From assembly GCF_003443735.1 (NCBI RefSeq), contig NZ_CP031969.1:8556001-8620000 (forward strand): a stretch of 64,000 bases of DNA, given 5' to 3'. The position numbers were made by a program, and so were the translations under genes. The stretch comes from Streptomyces sp. CC0208. GTDB taxonomy: Bacteria; Actinomycetota; Actinomycetes; Streptomycetales; Streptomycetaceae. Below the pieces are notes generated by a model, which was not told the DNA's origin, searched no databases, and worked only from the letters and a program-made list of their open reading frames with translations. This document shows positions 1 through 8,943 of the stretch, in pieces (position 1 is the stretch's first letter; each line of letters begins with the position of its first letter).

Positions 1-155
1 TAACGCGACGCGACCACCAGCGCGACCACCGTCAGCAGCACGGCCAGCAGCACGTCGAACCACACCGACCGCCGTGACAGCGCGGCGCCCTTCGCCTCCG
101 GCCGCAGCGCGACACGCACCTGCCGACGCCATCCCCGCAGGTACTCCGTCTCCAT
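1..155 (-). CDS. N-terminal fragment of a membrane protein, probably a sensor histidine kinase
   Basis: Only the first 51 codons lie in the window; the gene continues beyond base 1. The ATG at 155 opens a frame with no stop. It has a basic, arginine-rich start of about 30 residues and then a hydrophobic stretch (LLAVLLTVVALVV) that looks like a first transmembrane helix. It is divergent from an ABC exporter operon of the drug/peptide type, and such operons in actinomycetes are often next to a two-component system whose kinase starts this way. The kinase assignment rests on context and the N-terminal pattern only, because no catalytic domain is visible. Confidence 0.45.
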   Translation of the reverse strand, partial: METEYLRGWRRQVRVALRPEAKGAALSRRSVWFDVLLAVLLTVVALVVASR

Positions 156-373
156 GCGCTCATTGTCGCGGCCGCCGGGCCCGGGGCGCGTCCGTCTGCA
201 CGACCAAGGCGCCCTCCGGTGGGCGTACTTCGCAGGGATGACCCCGTCTGCGAGTCCTCCGCACGGAGGGCCGTATCTCGGTGCTCCGGCCGACGCGCCC
301 GCGACCCGTCCTTCCCTACCTTCACCAGGCCGGCAAGGACACGACCCGACGACCGACAGGACGGGCACCTCCC

Positions 374-1066
374 ATGACAGCAGTGATCGAACTGAAGGGC
401 GTGGCCAAGCGCTACGACCACGCCGGCGCACCCGCGCTCGGACCGCTCGACCTCTCCGTCGCCCAGGGCGAGGCCCTCGCCGTGACCGGTCCCTCCGGCA
501 GCGGCAAGTCCACGCTGCTGAACCTCGTCGCGGGGCTCGACAAGCCGACCGAGGGCACCGTGACCGTCGCCGGGGAGCAGGTCGACCGGCTCGGCGAGCA
601 CGCCCTGGCCCGGTTCCGCCGTGAACGCATCGGCATGGTCTTCCAGTTCTTCAACCTCCTCGACGACCTCACCGTCCTGGACAACATCCAGCTTCCCGCC
701 CAGCTCACCGGAACCTCACGGCGCAAGACGCAGGGGCGGGCGCAGGAGCTCATGGCGGTCCTGGGCATCGAGAAGCACGCCCGCGCCTACCCCGGCCGGC
801 TCTCCGGCGGCGAACGCCAACGCGTCGCCGTCGCCCGGGCGTTGGTGAACCGGCCCGCGCTGCTGCTCGCCGACGAACCGACCGGGGCCCTCGACAGCGC
901 CTCGGGCCAGGACGTCCGGGACCTCCTGGTCGACCTGCACCGCGGCGGACAGACCATCGTGCTCGTCACCCACGACCCGGCCCTCGCCGAGGTCTGCGCG
1001 AGCCGCACCGTCCACCTCGTCGACGGCCATGTCGCCCTCGACTCCCGCACCGAGGCCGCGCGATGA
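374..1066 (+). CDS. ABC transporter ATP-binding protein (MacB/LolD type)
   Basis: A 230-residue ATPase that should power the FtsX-type permease encoded directly downstream, at the inner face of the membrane. Walker A (GPSGSGKST, about residues 37-45), Q-loop (VFQFFNLLDDLTVLDN), signature LSGGERQR, Walker B with LLADEPTGALD and the H-loop VTHDP are all intact, and the length is normal for the family. The ATG at 374 was chosen because the family begins MTAVIEL; an open frame extends upstream but lacks homology. The stop overlaps the permease start by ATGA (1063-1066), so the two are translationally coupled. Likely role is export of, or resistance to, an amphipathic compound; the substrate is unknown. 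Confidence 0.95.
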   Translation: MTAVIELKGVAKRYDHAGAPALGPLDLSVAQGEALAVTGPSGSGKSTLLNLVAGLDKPTEGTVTVAGEQVDRLGEHALARFRRERIGMVFQFFNLLDDLTVLDNIQLPAQLTGTSRRKTQGRAQELMAVLGIEKHARAYPGRLSGGERQRVAVARALVNRPALLLADEPTGALDSASGQDVRDLLVDLHRGGQTIVLVTHDPALAEVCASRTVHLVDGHVALDSRTEAAR

Positions 1067-3429
1067 CCGGCCCGCTCGTCCGCGTCGTACGCTCCGGGGT
1101 GGGCCGGCGCCGGGTGCAGACGGTCGTCATCGCCATCGCCACGATGATGGCCGTGGCGGCGGCCGTGGTCGCCGGTTCCCTCATGGTCGTCTCGAACGCG
1201 CCCTTCGACCACGCCTTCGCCCAGCAGAACGGCCCCCACGTCACCGCCGAGTTCGACCCGGCCAAGGTCGGTGCCGAACGGCTCGGCGACACGGGCACGG
1301 TGGACGGTGTCACGGCGAGCGCGGGACCGTATCCCACCACGATCCTCCGGGCGACCGACTCGTCCGGCCGCCGGCCTCCGGCCATGACCCTGGTCGGACG
1401 CACCGGTCCGCACGCAGACGTGGACGACCTGGACCTCACGTCCGGCCGGTGGGCGAGGAAACCGGGCGAGATCGTGCTGAGCTCCTCCTACGAGGGGCCC
1501 GCCTTCACGGTGGGCGACACCCTGACGGCCTCCGGCACCACGCTCACGGTCGTCGGCTTCGCCACGTCGGCCGGCAGAACCGCCGACGTGTGGGCAACTC
1601 CCGCACAGGTCAGGGCACTCGCCTCCAAGGACACCCCGGTCACCAGCCAGATGCTCTACCGCTTCGACTCGGCGGGCTCGAAGGGCGCCATCGCCGCGGA
1701 CCGCAAGAAGCTCCTCGCCGCCGTCCCGTCCGGGGCGCTCCTCGGCACCCGGTCCTACCTCGACACCAAACGCGCCGCCGACCAGGGAGCGGCCCCGACC
1801 ATCCCCTTCCTCGTCGCCTTCGGGGTCCTCGGCATCGTCATGTCGGTGATCATCGTCGGCAGCGTCATCAGCGGCGCGGTCGGCACCAGCCTGCGCAGGA
1901 TCGGCATCCTCAAGGCCCTCGGCTTCACCCCGCGCGAGGTCGTCCTCGCCTACGTGGCCCAGGCGCTCGTCCCGGCGGGCGTGGGCATCGCGCTCGGAGT
2001 CGTCCTCGGCAACCTACTGGCCGTACCCCTCCTCGACGACACCGAGCAGGCGTACGGCACCGCCACCCTGTCCATCGCCTGGTGGGTGGACGTCGTGGTC
2101 CCCGCCGGCGCGCTGCTGGTCGTCGGCATCGCGGCTTTCGTCCCCGCGCTGCGGGCCGGGCGGCTGCGCACGGTCGAGGCCATCGCCGTCGGCAGAGCCC
2201 CCCGCACCGGACGCGGCTGGGGGCACCCCCTCTGGGGGAGGGCGCACCGCGCGGCAGGGCGGCTTCCACTGCCCCGGGCGGTGACCTACGGCCTGGCCAG
2301 CCCCTTCGCCCATCCGGTCCGTACCCTCGCCATGCTGCTCGCGGTGGCCTTCGGCACGATCGCGGCGACCTTCGCCGTCGGACTCACCTCCTCACTGAAC
2401 GAGGTCAACGCGATCCAGGACCCCGAGAACCGTTCCGCGGTCACCGTCTTCACCGGCGGTCCGGGCATCGCGGGCGGCGAGCACGTCCCGGCGCCGGGCA
2501 CCCCGGAGCCCGAACCGGCCGACCCGGCGAAGGTGAGCGCCGCCATCAAGGCACAGCCGGGTACCGCCTCGTCCTACGGGATGGGCCGGCAGGACGCCAC
2601 CGTGGCAGGGGTCTCCGGAACCGTCCGGGCGACCCTCTACCAGGGAGACTCCACGCGGGGCGGTTACGCCATGATCTCCGGGCACTGGCTCACCGGCGCG
2701 GGCCAGGTCGTCGTGCCCGGCCAGTTCCTGGAGTCCACCGGCACCGAGATCGGCGACACCGTCCGCGTGACCGTCGGAAAGCAGACGGCCACCCTGCGGA
2801 TCGTCGGGGAGGCCTTCGGCACCTCGGACGACGAACTGGAGATCCAGGCGAACATCGCGGACTTCCCGGGGATCAGGCCCCAGGTGTTCCTCGTCGACGT
2901 GAACCCGGGTGTCTCCGCCGTGACGTACGCCGAGAAGCTCGCCGCGGCGATCGAGCCCCTCGGCGCCGACGCCCGGGCCAACTCCCCTTCCGAGCACGGA
3001 AACTTCGTGTACATCCTGAACACCATGGCCGCGCTCCTCACCCTGATGCTCGTCTCCGTGGCAGGCCTCGGCGTCCTCAACTCCGTCGTCCTGGACACCC
3101 GCGAACGCGTCCATGACCTGGGCGTGTGCAAGGCGCTCGGCATGTCACCCCGGCAGACCGTGAGCCTCGTCCTCGCCTCGGTGGCCGGTATCGGCGTGTT
3201 CGGCGGTCTCGTCGGTGTGCCCGCCGGATACGCGCTGCACGGCTTCGTCCTCCCGGTGATGGGACACGCGGCGGGCACCGACCTGCCCAGGTCCGTCCTC
3301 GACGTGTACGACCCCCCGCAACTGATGCTGCTGGGCCTGGCCGGTCTCGTCATCGCCCTGCTGGGCGCGATGCTCCCGGCGGGCTGGGCGGCCAGGGCCC
3401 GGACCGTGACGGCGCTGCGCACGGAGTAG
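1063..3429 (+). CDS. FtsX-like ABC transporter permease
   Basis: A 788-residue permease partner of the preceding ATPase. It has two copies of the MacB/FtsX module. Each has a transmembrane segment, a large extracytoplasmic part and three helices around a coupling motif (about residues 245-370, with RRIGILKALGFTPREV, and about 635-785, with RVHDLGVCKALGMSPRQT). This is the 10-helix layout of actinobacterial DUF214-type exporters, where one polypeptide carries both halves. It begins by a 4-base overlap with the ATPase and ends 3 bases from a convergent gene. The first helix starts near residue 25 (VIAIATMMAVAAAVVAGS). The substrate cannot be read from the sequence. Confidence 0.92.
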   Translation: MTGPLVRVVRSGVGRRRVQTVVIAIATMMAVAAAVVAGSLMVVSNAPFDHAFAQQNGPHVTAEFDPAKVGAERLGDTGTVDGVTASAGPYPTTILRATDSSGRRPPAMTLVGRTGPHADVDDLDLTSGRWARKPGEIVLSSSYEGPAFTVGDTLTASGTTLTVVGFATSAGRTADVWATPAQVRALASKDTPVTSQMLYRFDSAGSKGAIAADRKKLLAAVPSGALLGTRSYLDTKRAADQGAAPTIPFLVAFGVLGIVMSVIIVGSVISGAVGTSLRRIGILKALGFTPREVVLAYVAQALVPAGVGIALGVVLGNLLAVPLLDDTEQAYGTATLSIAWWVDVVVPAGALLVVGIAAFVPALRAGRLRTVEAIAVGRAPRTGRGWGHPLWGRAHRAAGRLPLPRAVTYGLASPFAHPVRTLAMLLAVAFGTIAATFAVGLTSSLNEVNAIQDPENRSAVTVFTGGPGIAGGEHVPAPGTPEPEPADPAKVSAAIKAQPGTASSYGMGRQDATVAGVSGTVRATLYQGDSTRGGYAMISGHWLTGAGQVVVPGQFLESTGTEIGDTVRVTVGKQTATLRIVGEAFGTSDDELEIQANIADFPGIRPQVFLVDVNPGVSAVTYAEKLAAAIEPLGADARANSPSEHGNFVYILNTMAALLTLMLVSVAGLGVLNSVVLDTRERVHDLGVCKALGMSPRQTVSLVLASVAGIGVFGGLVGVPAGYALHGFVLPVMGHAAGTDLPRSVLDVYDPPQLMLLGLAGLVIALLGAMLPAGWAARARTVTALRTE

Positions 3430-3432
3430 CCG

Positions 3433-4602
3433 TCACCCCTCCGGGCGCAGGCCGTCCACCAGGTCGCGGGGCAGGCCGTGGGTGTCGTGGAGGTAGTCGT
3501 AGTCCTCCCCGCTCAGCGGTCCCCGGTACCGCGGCCCGGACAGCAGCCGGCGACCGCGCTCCAACAGCCTGTCGAACCGGCGTTCCTCCTCCACCAGCAC
3601 GTCCCGGACGAGATCCGTCCCGCAGGACTGCCGGAAGTGCTCCAGCGTGTACTGGACAAGCTCGACCGGTAGGTCGCAGAGGGTGCGGGACGGGTCGTCG
3701 CGCCGCAGGGTGGTCAGCAGCCGGCGGACGATGCGGCGCAGGACGTAACCGCGGCCGGTGTTGGACGGCCGTACCCCGTCGCCGATCACGACGACAGCGG
3801 AGCGCAGATGGTCGCAGACCAGACGCAGCGACGGTTCGTCGAGCTCCCACAGGGGCCGCAGCAGGCGCCTCCAGGGCTCGAACAGATCGGTGTCGTGGAC
3901 CGAGTCGCGGCCCTGGAGGACGGTGACCAGGCGCTCCAGCCCCATGCCGGTGTCGATGCCGGGGCGTCGCAGGGGCTGGAGCGAGCCGTCCTCGTGGCGC
4001 CGGTAGCGCATGACCACGTGGTTCCAGATCTCCACCCAGCGCGGGTCGGTGGTGGGGGTCCCCCGGGGCGGGGTGCCGCCGGTCCACACGAAGATCTCCG
4101 AGTCGGGGCCGCACGGGCCGACCGGGCCGTTGGACCACCAGTTGTCCTCCCGGGTGAGCTCCACGGGGACCTCCAGCTCCTCCCAGGTGCGCAGGGACTC
4201 CAGGTCGGGGCCCACCTGCCCGTCACCGCCGAAGACCGTGACGTGGAGCTGTTCGTGCGGGACACCGAAACCGTCCCGGAGCAGCTCGTACCCCCAGCGA
4301 AGGCTCTGCGGGTGGCCGTAGTCGCCGAGCGACCACGACCCGAGCATCTCGAACACCGTCAGGTGTGTGGAGTCACCGACCTCATCGAGATCGGTCGTCC
4401 GCAGACAGCGCTGCACATTGACGAGACGGCGGCCCCGCGGATGCGGGCGGCCCTCCAGAAAGGGGGTGAGCGGATGCATGCCCGAGGTGGTGAACAGCAC
4501 CGGGTCGCCCGGCGGCGGCAGCAGCGTGCTGCCCGTGATCAGGTGATGTCCGCGCTCGCGGTAGAAGTCGGTGAAGACGCGTACGGTCCGGTCCGTGTCC
4601 AT
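3433..4602 (-). CDS. stand-alone alanyl-tRNA synthetase-like protein (catalytic plus tRNA-recognition core, no editing domain)
   Basis: This 389-residue protein aligns with the first roughly 400 residues of bacterial AlaRS (about 880 residues). Class II motif 1 region (FTTSGMHPLTPFLEG), motif 2 (FEMLGSWSLGDYG), the GPCGPDSEIF segment and motif 3 (GIDTGMGLERL) are present. The tRNA-recognition helices follow (GYVLRRIVRRLL), and the protein stops just after the LHDTHGLPRDLV segment, where AlaRS normally enters its editing and C-Ala domains. It is therefore not a random truncation: the whole aminoacylation module is kept. RBS GAAGGACC precedes the ATG at 4602. It could charge tRNA-Ala as a second enzyme, or supply activated alanine to another pathway; no tailoring partner is adjacent. 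Confidence 0.85.
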   Translation of the reverse strand: MDTDRTVRVFTDFYRERGHHLITGSTLLPPPGDPVLFTTSGMHPLTPFLEGRPHPRGRRLVNVQRCLRTTDLDEVGDSTHLTVFEMLGSWSLGDYGHPQSLRWGYELLRDGFGVPHEQLHVTVFGGDGQVGPDLESLRTWEELEVPVELTREDNWWSNGPVGPCGPDSEIFVWTGGTPPRGTPTTDPRWVEIWNHVVMRYRRHEDGSLQPLRRPGIDTGMGLERLVTVLQGRDSVHDTDLFEPWRRLLRPLWELDEPSLRLVCDHLRSAVVVIGDGVRPSNTGRGYVLRRIVRRLLTTLRRDDPSRTLCDLPVELVQYTLEHFRQSCGTDLVRDVLVEEERRFDRLLERGRRLLSGPRYRGPLSGEDYDYLHDTHGLPRDLVDGLRPEG

Positions 4603-4840
4603 GGTGGTGGTCCTTCGGTCTCATGGGACCGGAAACGACCACGGGAACAGCGCGACCAGAGGCCCCGCACCGGCGGTCCGTTTCCGGCCGCCGGGGGAGA
4701 GGGGGAGGTCAGGCGTCGGCAGCCGGCGAGCTGGTCGCTCGCGCGGCTGCGGTGTGGGTACGGCTGCTGACCTCCATGCGATCAACGGTACGCACGGGGT
4801 CCTGGGCCCGTCACTCCGTTTTCCCGGAAGGGGCGGCGCC

Positions 4841-5182
4841 TCAGCACTCGCACCGCTGTTCCGGGCGTACGAGCGCCCGGCCCCCGTGTGCCGCGTGCGC
4901 CTCGGCCAGCGCCCTGCGCAACGCCCGCCGGATCTCCGCGGGCAGAGCGCCGACATGGGGCCAGCGCACGACGTGCTGGGCGACGTCCCGCAGTTTGGTG
5001 TTGGTGTGCTGGGACACGGTCTTGAGGACCTCCCACCCCTGCTCGGGGCGGAGACCGCTGAGGGCCAGGACTACGCCGATCGCCTGATCGACGACGGCGT
5101 GCGAGACAAGGGCCTGCCGGAGCTGAGCGGTTTCCGCCTGAAGTTCCTCGATCTTCTCAACCAGCTCTTCGTGTTGCGTCAT
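4841..5182 (-). CDS. ANTAR-domain protein
   Basis: A 113-residue protein. Residues 1-27 form a short predicted coiled coil (MTQHEELVEKIEELQAETAQ). This is followed by an ANTAR-type three-helix RNA-binding fold with the typical AIGVVLALSGLRPEQGWEVL core and a C-terminal helix ending in ALRRAL. ANTAR proteins bind paired hairpins in transcripts and prevent termination; stand-alone forms of this size occur repeatedly in Streptomyces. The ATG at 5182 is chosen over the upstream in-frame ATG at 5332 because the extra residues lack homology and a purine-rich stretch precedes 5182. The target is unknown. Confidence 0.8.
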   Translation of the reverse strand: MTQHEELVEKIEELQAETAQLRQALVSHAVVDQAIGVVLALSGLRPEQGWEVLKTVSQHTNTKLRDVAQHVVRWPHVGALPAEIRRALRRALAEAHAAHGGRALVRPEQRCEC

Positions 5183-5337
5183 GCACCGCCCCGTCGCCCT
5201 CTCCCCCTCTTGCCCGGCGACTCCTGCGGACGCCGTCCTTCCAGCCTGCACGCCTAGTACCGTCCCTGACGAGCCGGTGGACGCACGCCCTGTGACCTGG
5301 CAGGACAGAAAACGAAACACGACCCGCAGCATCGCGA

Positions 5338-5359
5338 CATTCGCGGGTATGTGCGAATG
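5338..5359. promoter_or_regulatory. inverted repeat upstream of the AraC gene
   Basis: Perfect 7-base arms CATTCGC and GCGAATG are separated by 8 bases (GGGTATGT), about 30 bases before the AraC-type gene start. The position fits an autoregulatory operator. No -35/-10 pair is convincing here. Confidence 0.35.
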
Positions 5360-5388
5360 ATGAGCAGAGAACGGGAGGCTTCGGCGCG

Positions 5389-6348
5389 ATGGAGACGCTG
5401 ACGTTCGACAGCGACGATCTGGACCGGACGGAGGAGTTCCTCAGTCGCGCCTACGCGAAGATGCGCATCGGCAACGGCACCCCGGACAGCAGCCGGGCGC
5501 GGATCCACCGCAGCGCCATCGACTCGGTCAGCGTCGACGAGCTCGCCCTGGACTTCGACATGAGCTACGCCGTCACCCCGCTGGGGCGGATCTGCCTGTG
5601 CGTGGTCCACGAGGGCACCATCGAGGACCACGTCTACCAAGGCGTCTCGGACTCCTTCGGCCCCGGCGACGTGGTGTCCTTCGCCCCGCCCGAGCTGTCC
5701 TACGCGGGCCGTGTCCACGCGGCCCGCTACAACATCACCATGCTGGACCCCGACCTGCTCACCCAGGTCGCGGCGACCGCGGACACCCGGCGCCCCGAAC
5801 CGGTCCGGCTCACCGGGCACCGGCCGCTGAGCCCCGCCGCGGGGGACCGGCTGCGGACCACGATCCGCTATATGCAGGACCACGTCCTCGCGGACGCCGC
5901 CGTCGCCGACCAGCCCCTGGTGGCCTCCACGGCCGCCCAGCACCTGGCCGCGACCGTCCTGGCCACCTTCCCCAACACCGCGTCCACCGACCCCACCGGT
6001 CCCGACCGCCAGGACGCCCACCCCGCCGCCCTGCGCCGCGCCCTCGCCCACATCGACGACCACGCCGACCGGCCCCTCACCGTCGCCCAGATCGCGGAGG
6101 CGGCCCACATCAGCGTCCGCGCGCTCCAGTACGCCTTCCGCCGTCACCTGGACAGCACCCCGCTCGCGTACCTGCGCCAGGTCCGCCTGTCCCACGCCCA
6201 CGACGAGCTGGCGGCCGCCGACCCCGAGGACGGCAGCACGGTCACCGACATCGCCGCCCGCTGGGGCTTCTACCACCCGGGCCGCTTCGCCACCCTGTAC
6301 CGGCACGCCTACGACCGCTCACCGCGCCGTACTCTGCGCGACGGCTGA
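5389..6348 (+). CDS. AraC-family transcriptional regulator
   Basis: A 319-residue regulator. Residues about 1-180 are an AraC-binding-like sensor region of unknown ligand, related to the actinobacterial AraC_binding_2 type. Residues about 205-315 carry the two helix-turn-helix motifs of the AraC domain (LTVAQIAEAAHISVRALQYAFRRHLDSTPLAYLRQVRLSHAHDEL, then VTDIAARWGFYHPGRFATLYRHAYDRSP). Length is standard. It may control itself through the inverted repeat just upstream, or the secreted hydrolase gene that follows 96 bases later on the same strand. The sentence on targets is inference. Confidence 0.9.
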   Translation: METLTFDSDDLDRTEEFLSRAYAKMRIGNGTPDSSRARIHRSAIDSVSVDELALDFDMSYAVTPLGRICLCVVHEGTIEDHVYQGVSDSFGPGDVVSFAPPELSYAGRVHAARYNITMLDPDLLTQVAATADTRRPEPVRLTGHRPLSPAAGDRLRTTIRYMQDHVLADAAVADQPLVASTAAQHLAATVLATFPNTASTDPTGPDRQDAHPAALRRALAHIDDHADRPLTVAQIAEAAHISVRALQYAFRRHLDSTPLAYLRQVRLSHAHDELAAADPEDGSTVTDIAARWGFYHPGRFATLYRHAYDRSPRRTLRDG

Positions 6349-6444
6349 CGTCCGCTCTGCGGCTGGTGACAAAGCGCCCGCCGGGCCCTGCGTTCTTGTG
6401 AGCAACCCCCGAGGGCGTGGCCCGCGCCGACCTACGGTCCCAGC

Positions 6445-8157
6445 ATGAACACGAGTCGCAGCACAGGAAGCAGAGGGCGTGCCGCCGCGCTGGCGGTGCT
6501 GCTCACCACCGGGGCGCTCACCGTGTCGTCCCCCGACGCCCAGGGAGACAGCGCGAGAACCGAGACGGCCGTGGCCACGAGCGCCGGCGTCACCGAGAGC
6601 GTGGTGCGGGTGAAAGCCCCCCTGCCGGCGTCCTTCGGTGCCCGGCCCGCGGCGTGCGACTGGCTGTCGTACCTGCGCTACCGGTCCTCGTCGGGTCCCG
6701 TCGCCTCGGCCGACGCCGACCGGGTCCTGGTCGCCCAGCCGGGCATCCTGGAGGGCGCCGGAGCCTTCGACAGCGTCGCCCGCAACACCGTGACGCGCGC
6801 CGCCGAGCAGGGCCGGCACATCGAGTTCTGGGCCCTGGACCGGCGCTCCAACTGCCTGGAGGACCGCACCGGAATCGCCTCCGGCGACCAGCACACCGCC
6901 GTCGACTACTACTACCGCGGCAAGAAGGTCGAAGGGCGCACCTTCGCCGGGTTCGTCGGCAACGACAAGCTCGGCTGGATGGCGAAGCTCGGCATCGAGC
7001 AGACCGTACGCGACGAGTACGACCTGCTCGCCGCCGAGCTGCCCGACCAGGGCGTCCGCAAGAACAAGGTGCTGTGCGGAGGCCACTCGCTCGGCGGTGT
7101 CATCACCGGCTACTTCGCCGCCGCCGACTTCGACGGCGACCCCGCCACCACCGCCGACGCCGGACACAGCCAGTGCGCCGGCTACTTCGCCCTCGACACC
7201 ACCGTCTCCACCTCGCTCGGCGACCTGAGCGGCAGCATCCCCGACGACACCAACCTGCCCGACGTGGGCCTCGGTTACGGCGTCGTCCAGGCCGGACTCG
7301 ACAGCGGAGTGCTCCCGCGCTCGCTGTCCGCGCCCGTCCTGCTCAACCCCGAGACCATGACCCTGCTCGCCATCGCGGGCGTGGGCGCCCTCCAGGATCC
7401 GGGCGGCGAGGCGGACCTGCCGAGTTATCTGCCCGCCAACACCAACATCGAGGCCACCAACCGCTTCCTGTTCTCCAAGGACACCGCCACCTTCCTCACC
7501 GGCTCACCCGCGGTGAAGGACTTCCGGCTCACCAACCAGGCGGTGCTCGGCTCGCTGATGGACGACCAGTCCGTGCCGCTCGCCTTCCTCCAGAGCAGCG
7601 TGGGCTTCTTCGACGGCGGGCCGATCACCGACAAGAACTTCCCCGCGGCCAACGGGAGTTCGTCGCAGCCCGGCCTCTTCGGCACCGAGTACAAGGCCAT
7701 CCCGGCCGTGCCCCACGGTCCGCTCTACACCTGGCGCGACTACGACCGTGTCGGCGACCCGGACGACCCCGGGTACCGGTCCTCGGACGGGACGCCGTTC
7801 ACCGCCGCGGGCAAGGAGGTCACCGACATCCAGGAGCTGGCGCGCAGCATGGCCGCACAGCCGCTGGACTTCACCGAGCAGTACTTCCCGACCAAACTCG
7901 TCACCGACCTCGAACTGTCCACCTCCCCGCAGGTGAAGCGGCTCGTCGTGCACCCGGACGGGCTCACCGCCCACCCGACGCTCACGGTCCTCGCGGGCGA
8001 CGGACTGCTCGCCGGCCGGGCCCCCGCCGATCTGCACCCCGTGATCGCGGACGGCTACCAGCACCTCGACGTGCTGACGGCGGCACCGGTGCAGAACAAC
8101 GGCCTGCCCGAGCCGGTGTCCACCGCCCTCACGGAGTTCGCCCGCACACCTCGATAG
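6445..8157 (+). CDS. secreted alpha/beta-hydrolase-fold protein, function unknown
   Basis: A 570-residue protein with a Sec-type signal peptide (basic start, then AALAVLLTTGALTVSS, cleavage near residue 30). The nucleophile elbow GGHSLGGV lies near residue 214 and fits a serine hydrolase. The later region PLDFTEQYFPTKLVTDLEL and the C-terminal YQHLDVLTAAP, which supplies a plausible catalytic His, fit an alpha/beta hydrolase of actinobacterial type. I do not recognise a characterised family member. A strong hairpin terminator follows at 8169. Substrate could be an ester or polymer outside the cell. Confidence 0.8.
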   Translation: MNTSRSTGSRGRAAALAVLLTTGALTVSSPDAQGDSARTETAVATSAGVTESVVRVKAPLPASFGARPAACDWLSYLRYRSSSGPVASADADRVLVAQPGILEGAGAFDSVARNTVTRAAEQGRHIEFWALDRRSNCLEDRTGIASGDQHTAVDYYYRGKKVEGRTFAGFVGNDKLGWMAKLGIEQTVRDEYDLLAAELPDQGVRKNKVLCGGHSLGGVITGYFAAADFDGDPATTADAGHSQCAGYFALDTTVSTSLGDLSGSIPDDTNLPDVGLGYGVVQAGLDSGVLPRSLSAPVLLNPETMTLLAIAGVGALQDPGGEADLPSYLPANTNIEATNRFLFSKDTATFLTGSPAVKDFRLTNQAVLGSLMDDQSVPLAFLQSSVGFFDGGPITDKNFPAANGSSSQPGLFGTEYKAIPAVPHGPLYTWRDYDRVGDPDDPGYRSSDGTPFTAAGKEVTDIQELARSMAAQPLDFTEQYFPTKLVTDLELSTSPQVKRLVVHPDGLTAHPTLTVLAGDGLLAGRAPADLHPVIADGYQHLDVLTAAPVQNNGLPEPVSTALTEFARTPR

Positions 8158-8168
8158 CCCGACCGCAG

Positions 8169-8210
8169 GGGGAAGGGCCCGGGAGACGAACTCCTCCCGG
8201 GCCCTTCCCC
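8169..8210. terminator. bidirectional hairpin terminator
   Basis: A perfect 17-base inverted repeat (arms 8169-8185 and 8194-8210, loop of 8) lies between the convergent hydrolase (+) and cutinase (-) genes, so it can serve both. Confidence 0.8.
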
Positions 8211-8220
8211 GCGCCGTCGC

Positions 8221-8862
8221 TCAGACCTTGCCCGCGGCGAAGGTGGCCGCCGCGTCGGCGTTCGCCGTGTAACCGAGGTGCGCAAGCGTGTCGTTGCCGC
8301 CCGCCTCGCACACCGGGTCACCCTTGGCGCAGAAGTCGATGGTGCGGCTCTGGTACGTGCCGGTGACGCTCTTGCCGATCGCCCGGATCGGGTTCCCGAA
8401 CAGCAGGACCGCGGCCACCCGTGACTCCAGCGCCGCCGGAATGGTCGCCACGATGGGGCTGCCGACCACCGCACCGGCACTGCTGATGCCGATGGAGTTG
8501 TCGACCACGTTCGCGCCCTGCGAATAGCCGACCAGAATGAAACGCTGATTCGGACAGGCAGCGGCCTGGCTGTTCACGTGGTTCACCAGATCGGCGTTGC
8601 CCTGCGCGGCCGAAGTGAGGGAGAGGTCCGCGGGGTAGTTCACCTTGTAGCTGGTCAGACTCCGGCCCGTGATTTTCCTCTGCAGGGCGGAGTACACCGG
8701 GTCGCCGACGATCAGACCGAGCGTGCCCGGCTCGAACGTGCCGCGAGCGGCGACGACGTCGATGTCCGAGCAGGCCGCGGCGGACGCCTGGGGTGCCGTG
8801 ACGGTGGCCACTCCCGCCCCGCCGATCAGCGAGAGCGCGGCGAGGTACAAGCGAATACGCAT
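8221..8862 (-). CDS. secreted cutinase-family serine esterase
   Basis: A 213-residue cutinase. It has a signal peptide (LYLAALSLIGGAGVATVTAPQASA, cleavage near residue 29), an early ARGTFEPG motif that shapes the oxyanion hole, nucleophile elbow LVGYSQGAN, and the catalytic Asp/His region FCAKGDPVC with later GYTAN. Paired cysteines match the fold's disulfides. Family members hydrolyse cutin, short-chain esters or, in mycobacteria, lipid esters (Rv3802c). RBS AAAGGA precedes the ATG. It is the last gene of a minus-strand block that also encodes an antigen-85-like esterase and a Pks13-like synthase, which is the company Rv3802c keeps. Confidence 0.92.
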   Translation of the reverse strand: MRIRLYLAALSLIGGAGVATVTAPQASAAACSDIDVVAARGTFEPGTLGLIVGDPVYSALQRKITGRSLTSYKVNYPADLSLTSAAQGNADLVNHVNSQAAACPNQRFILVGYSQGANVVDNSIGISSAGAVVGSPIVATIPAALESRVAAVLLFGNPIRAIGKSVTGTYQSRTIDFCAKGDPVCEAGGNDTLAHLGYTANADAAATFAAGKV

Positions 8863-8943
8863 GGGGGGATCCTTTGCGGGTGGGGCGTGTGAAACGCCTG
8901 TGGAAAGGATGTCCCGAAGGTATTCGCTTGACCAAGCACGGTG

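Noticed and set aside
1029-3116. A 695-codon frame overlapping the FtsX permease
   Set aside because: Arg/Pro/Gly-rich out-of-frame product, no similarity; the permease frame has clear helices and motifs.
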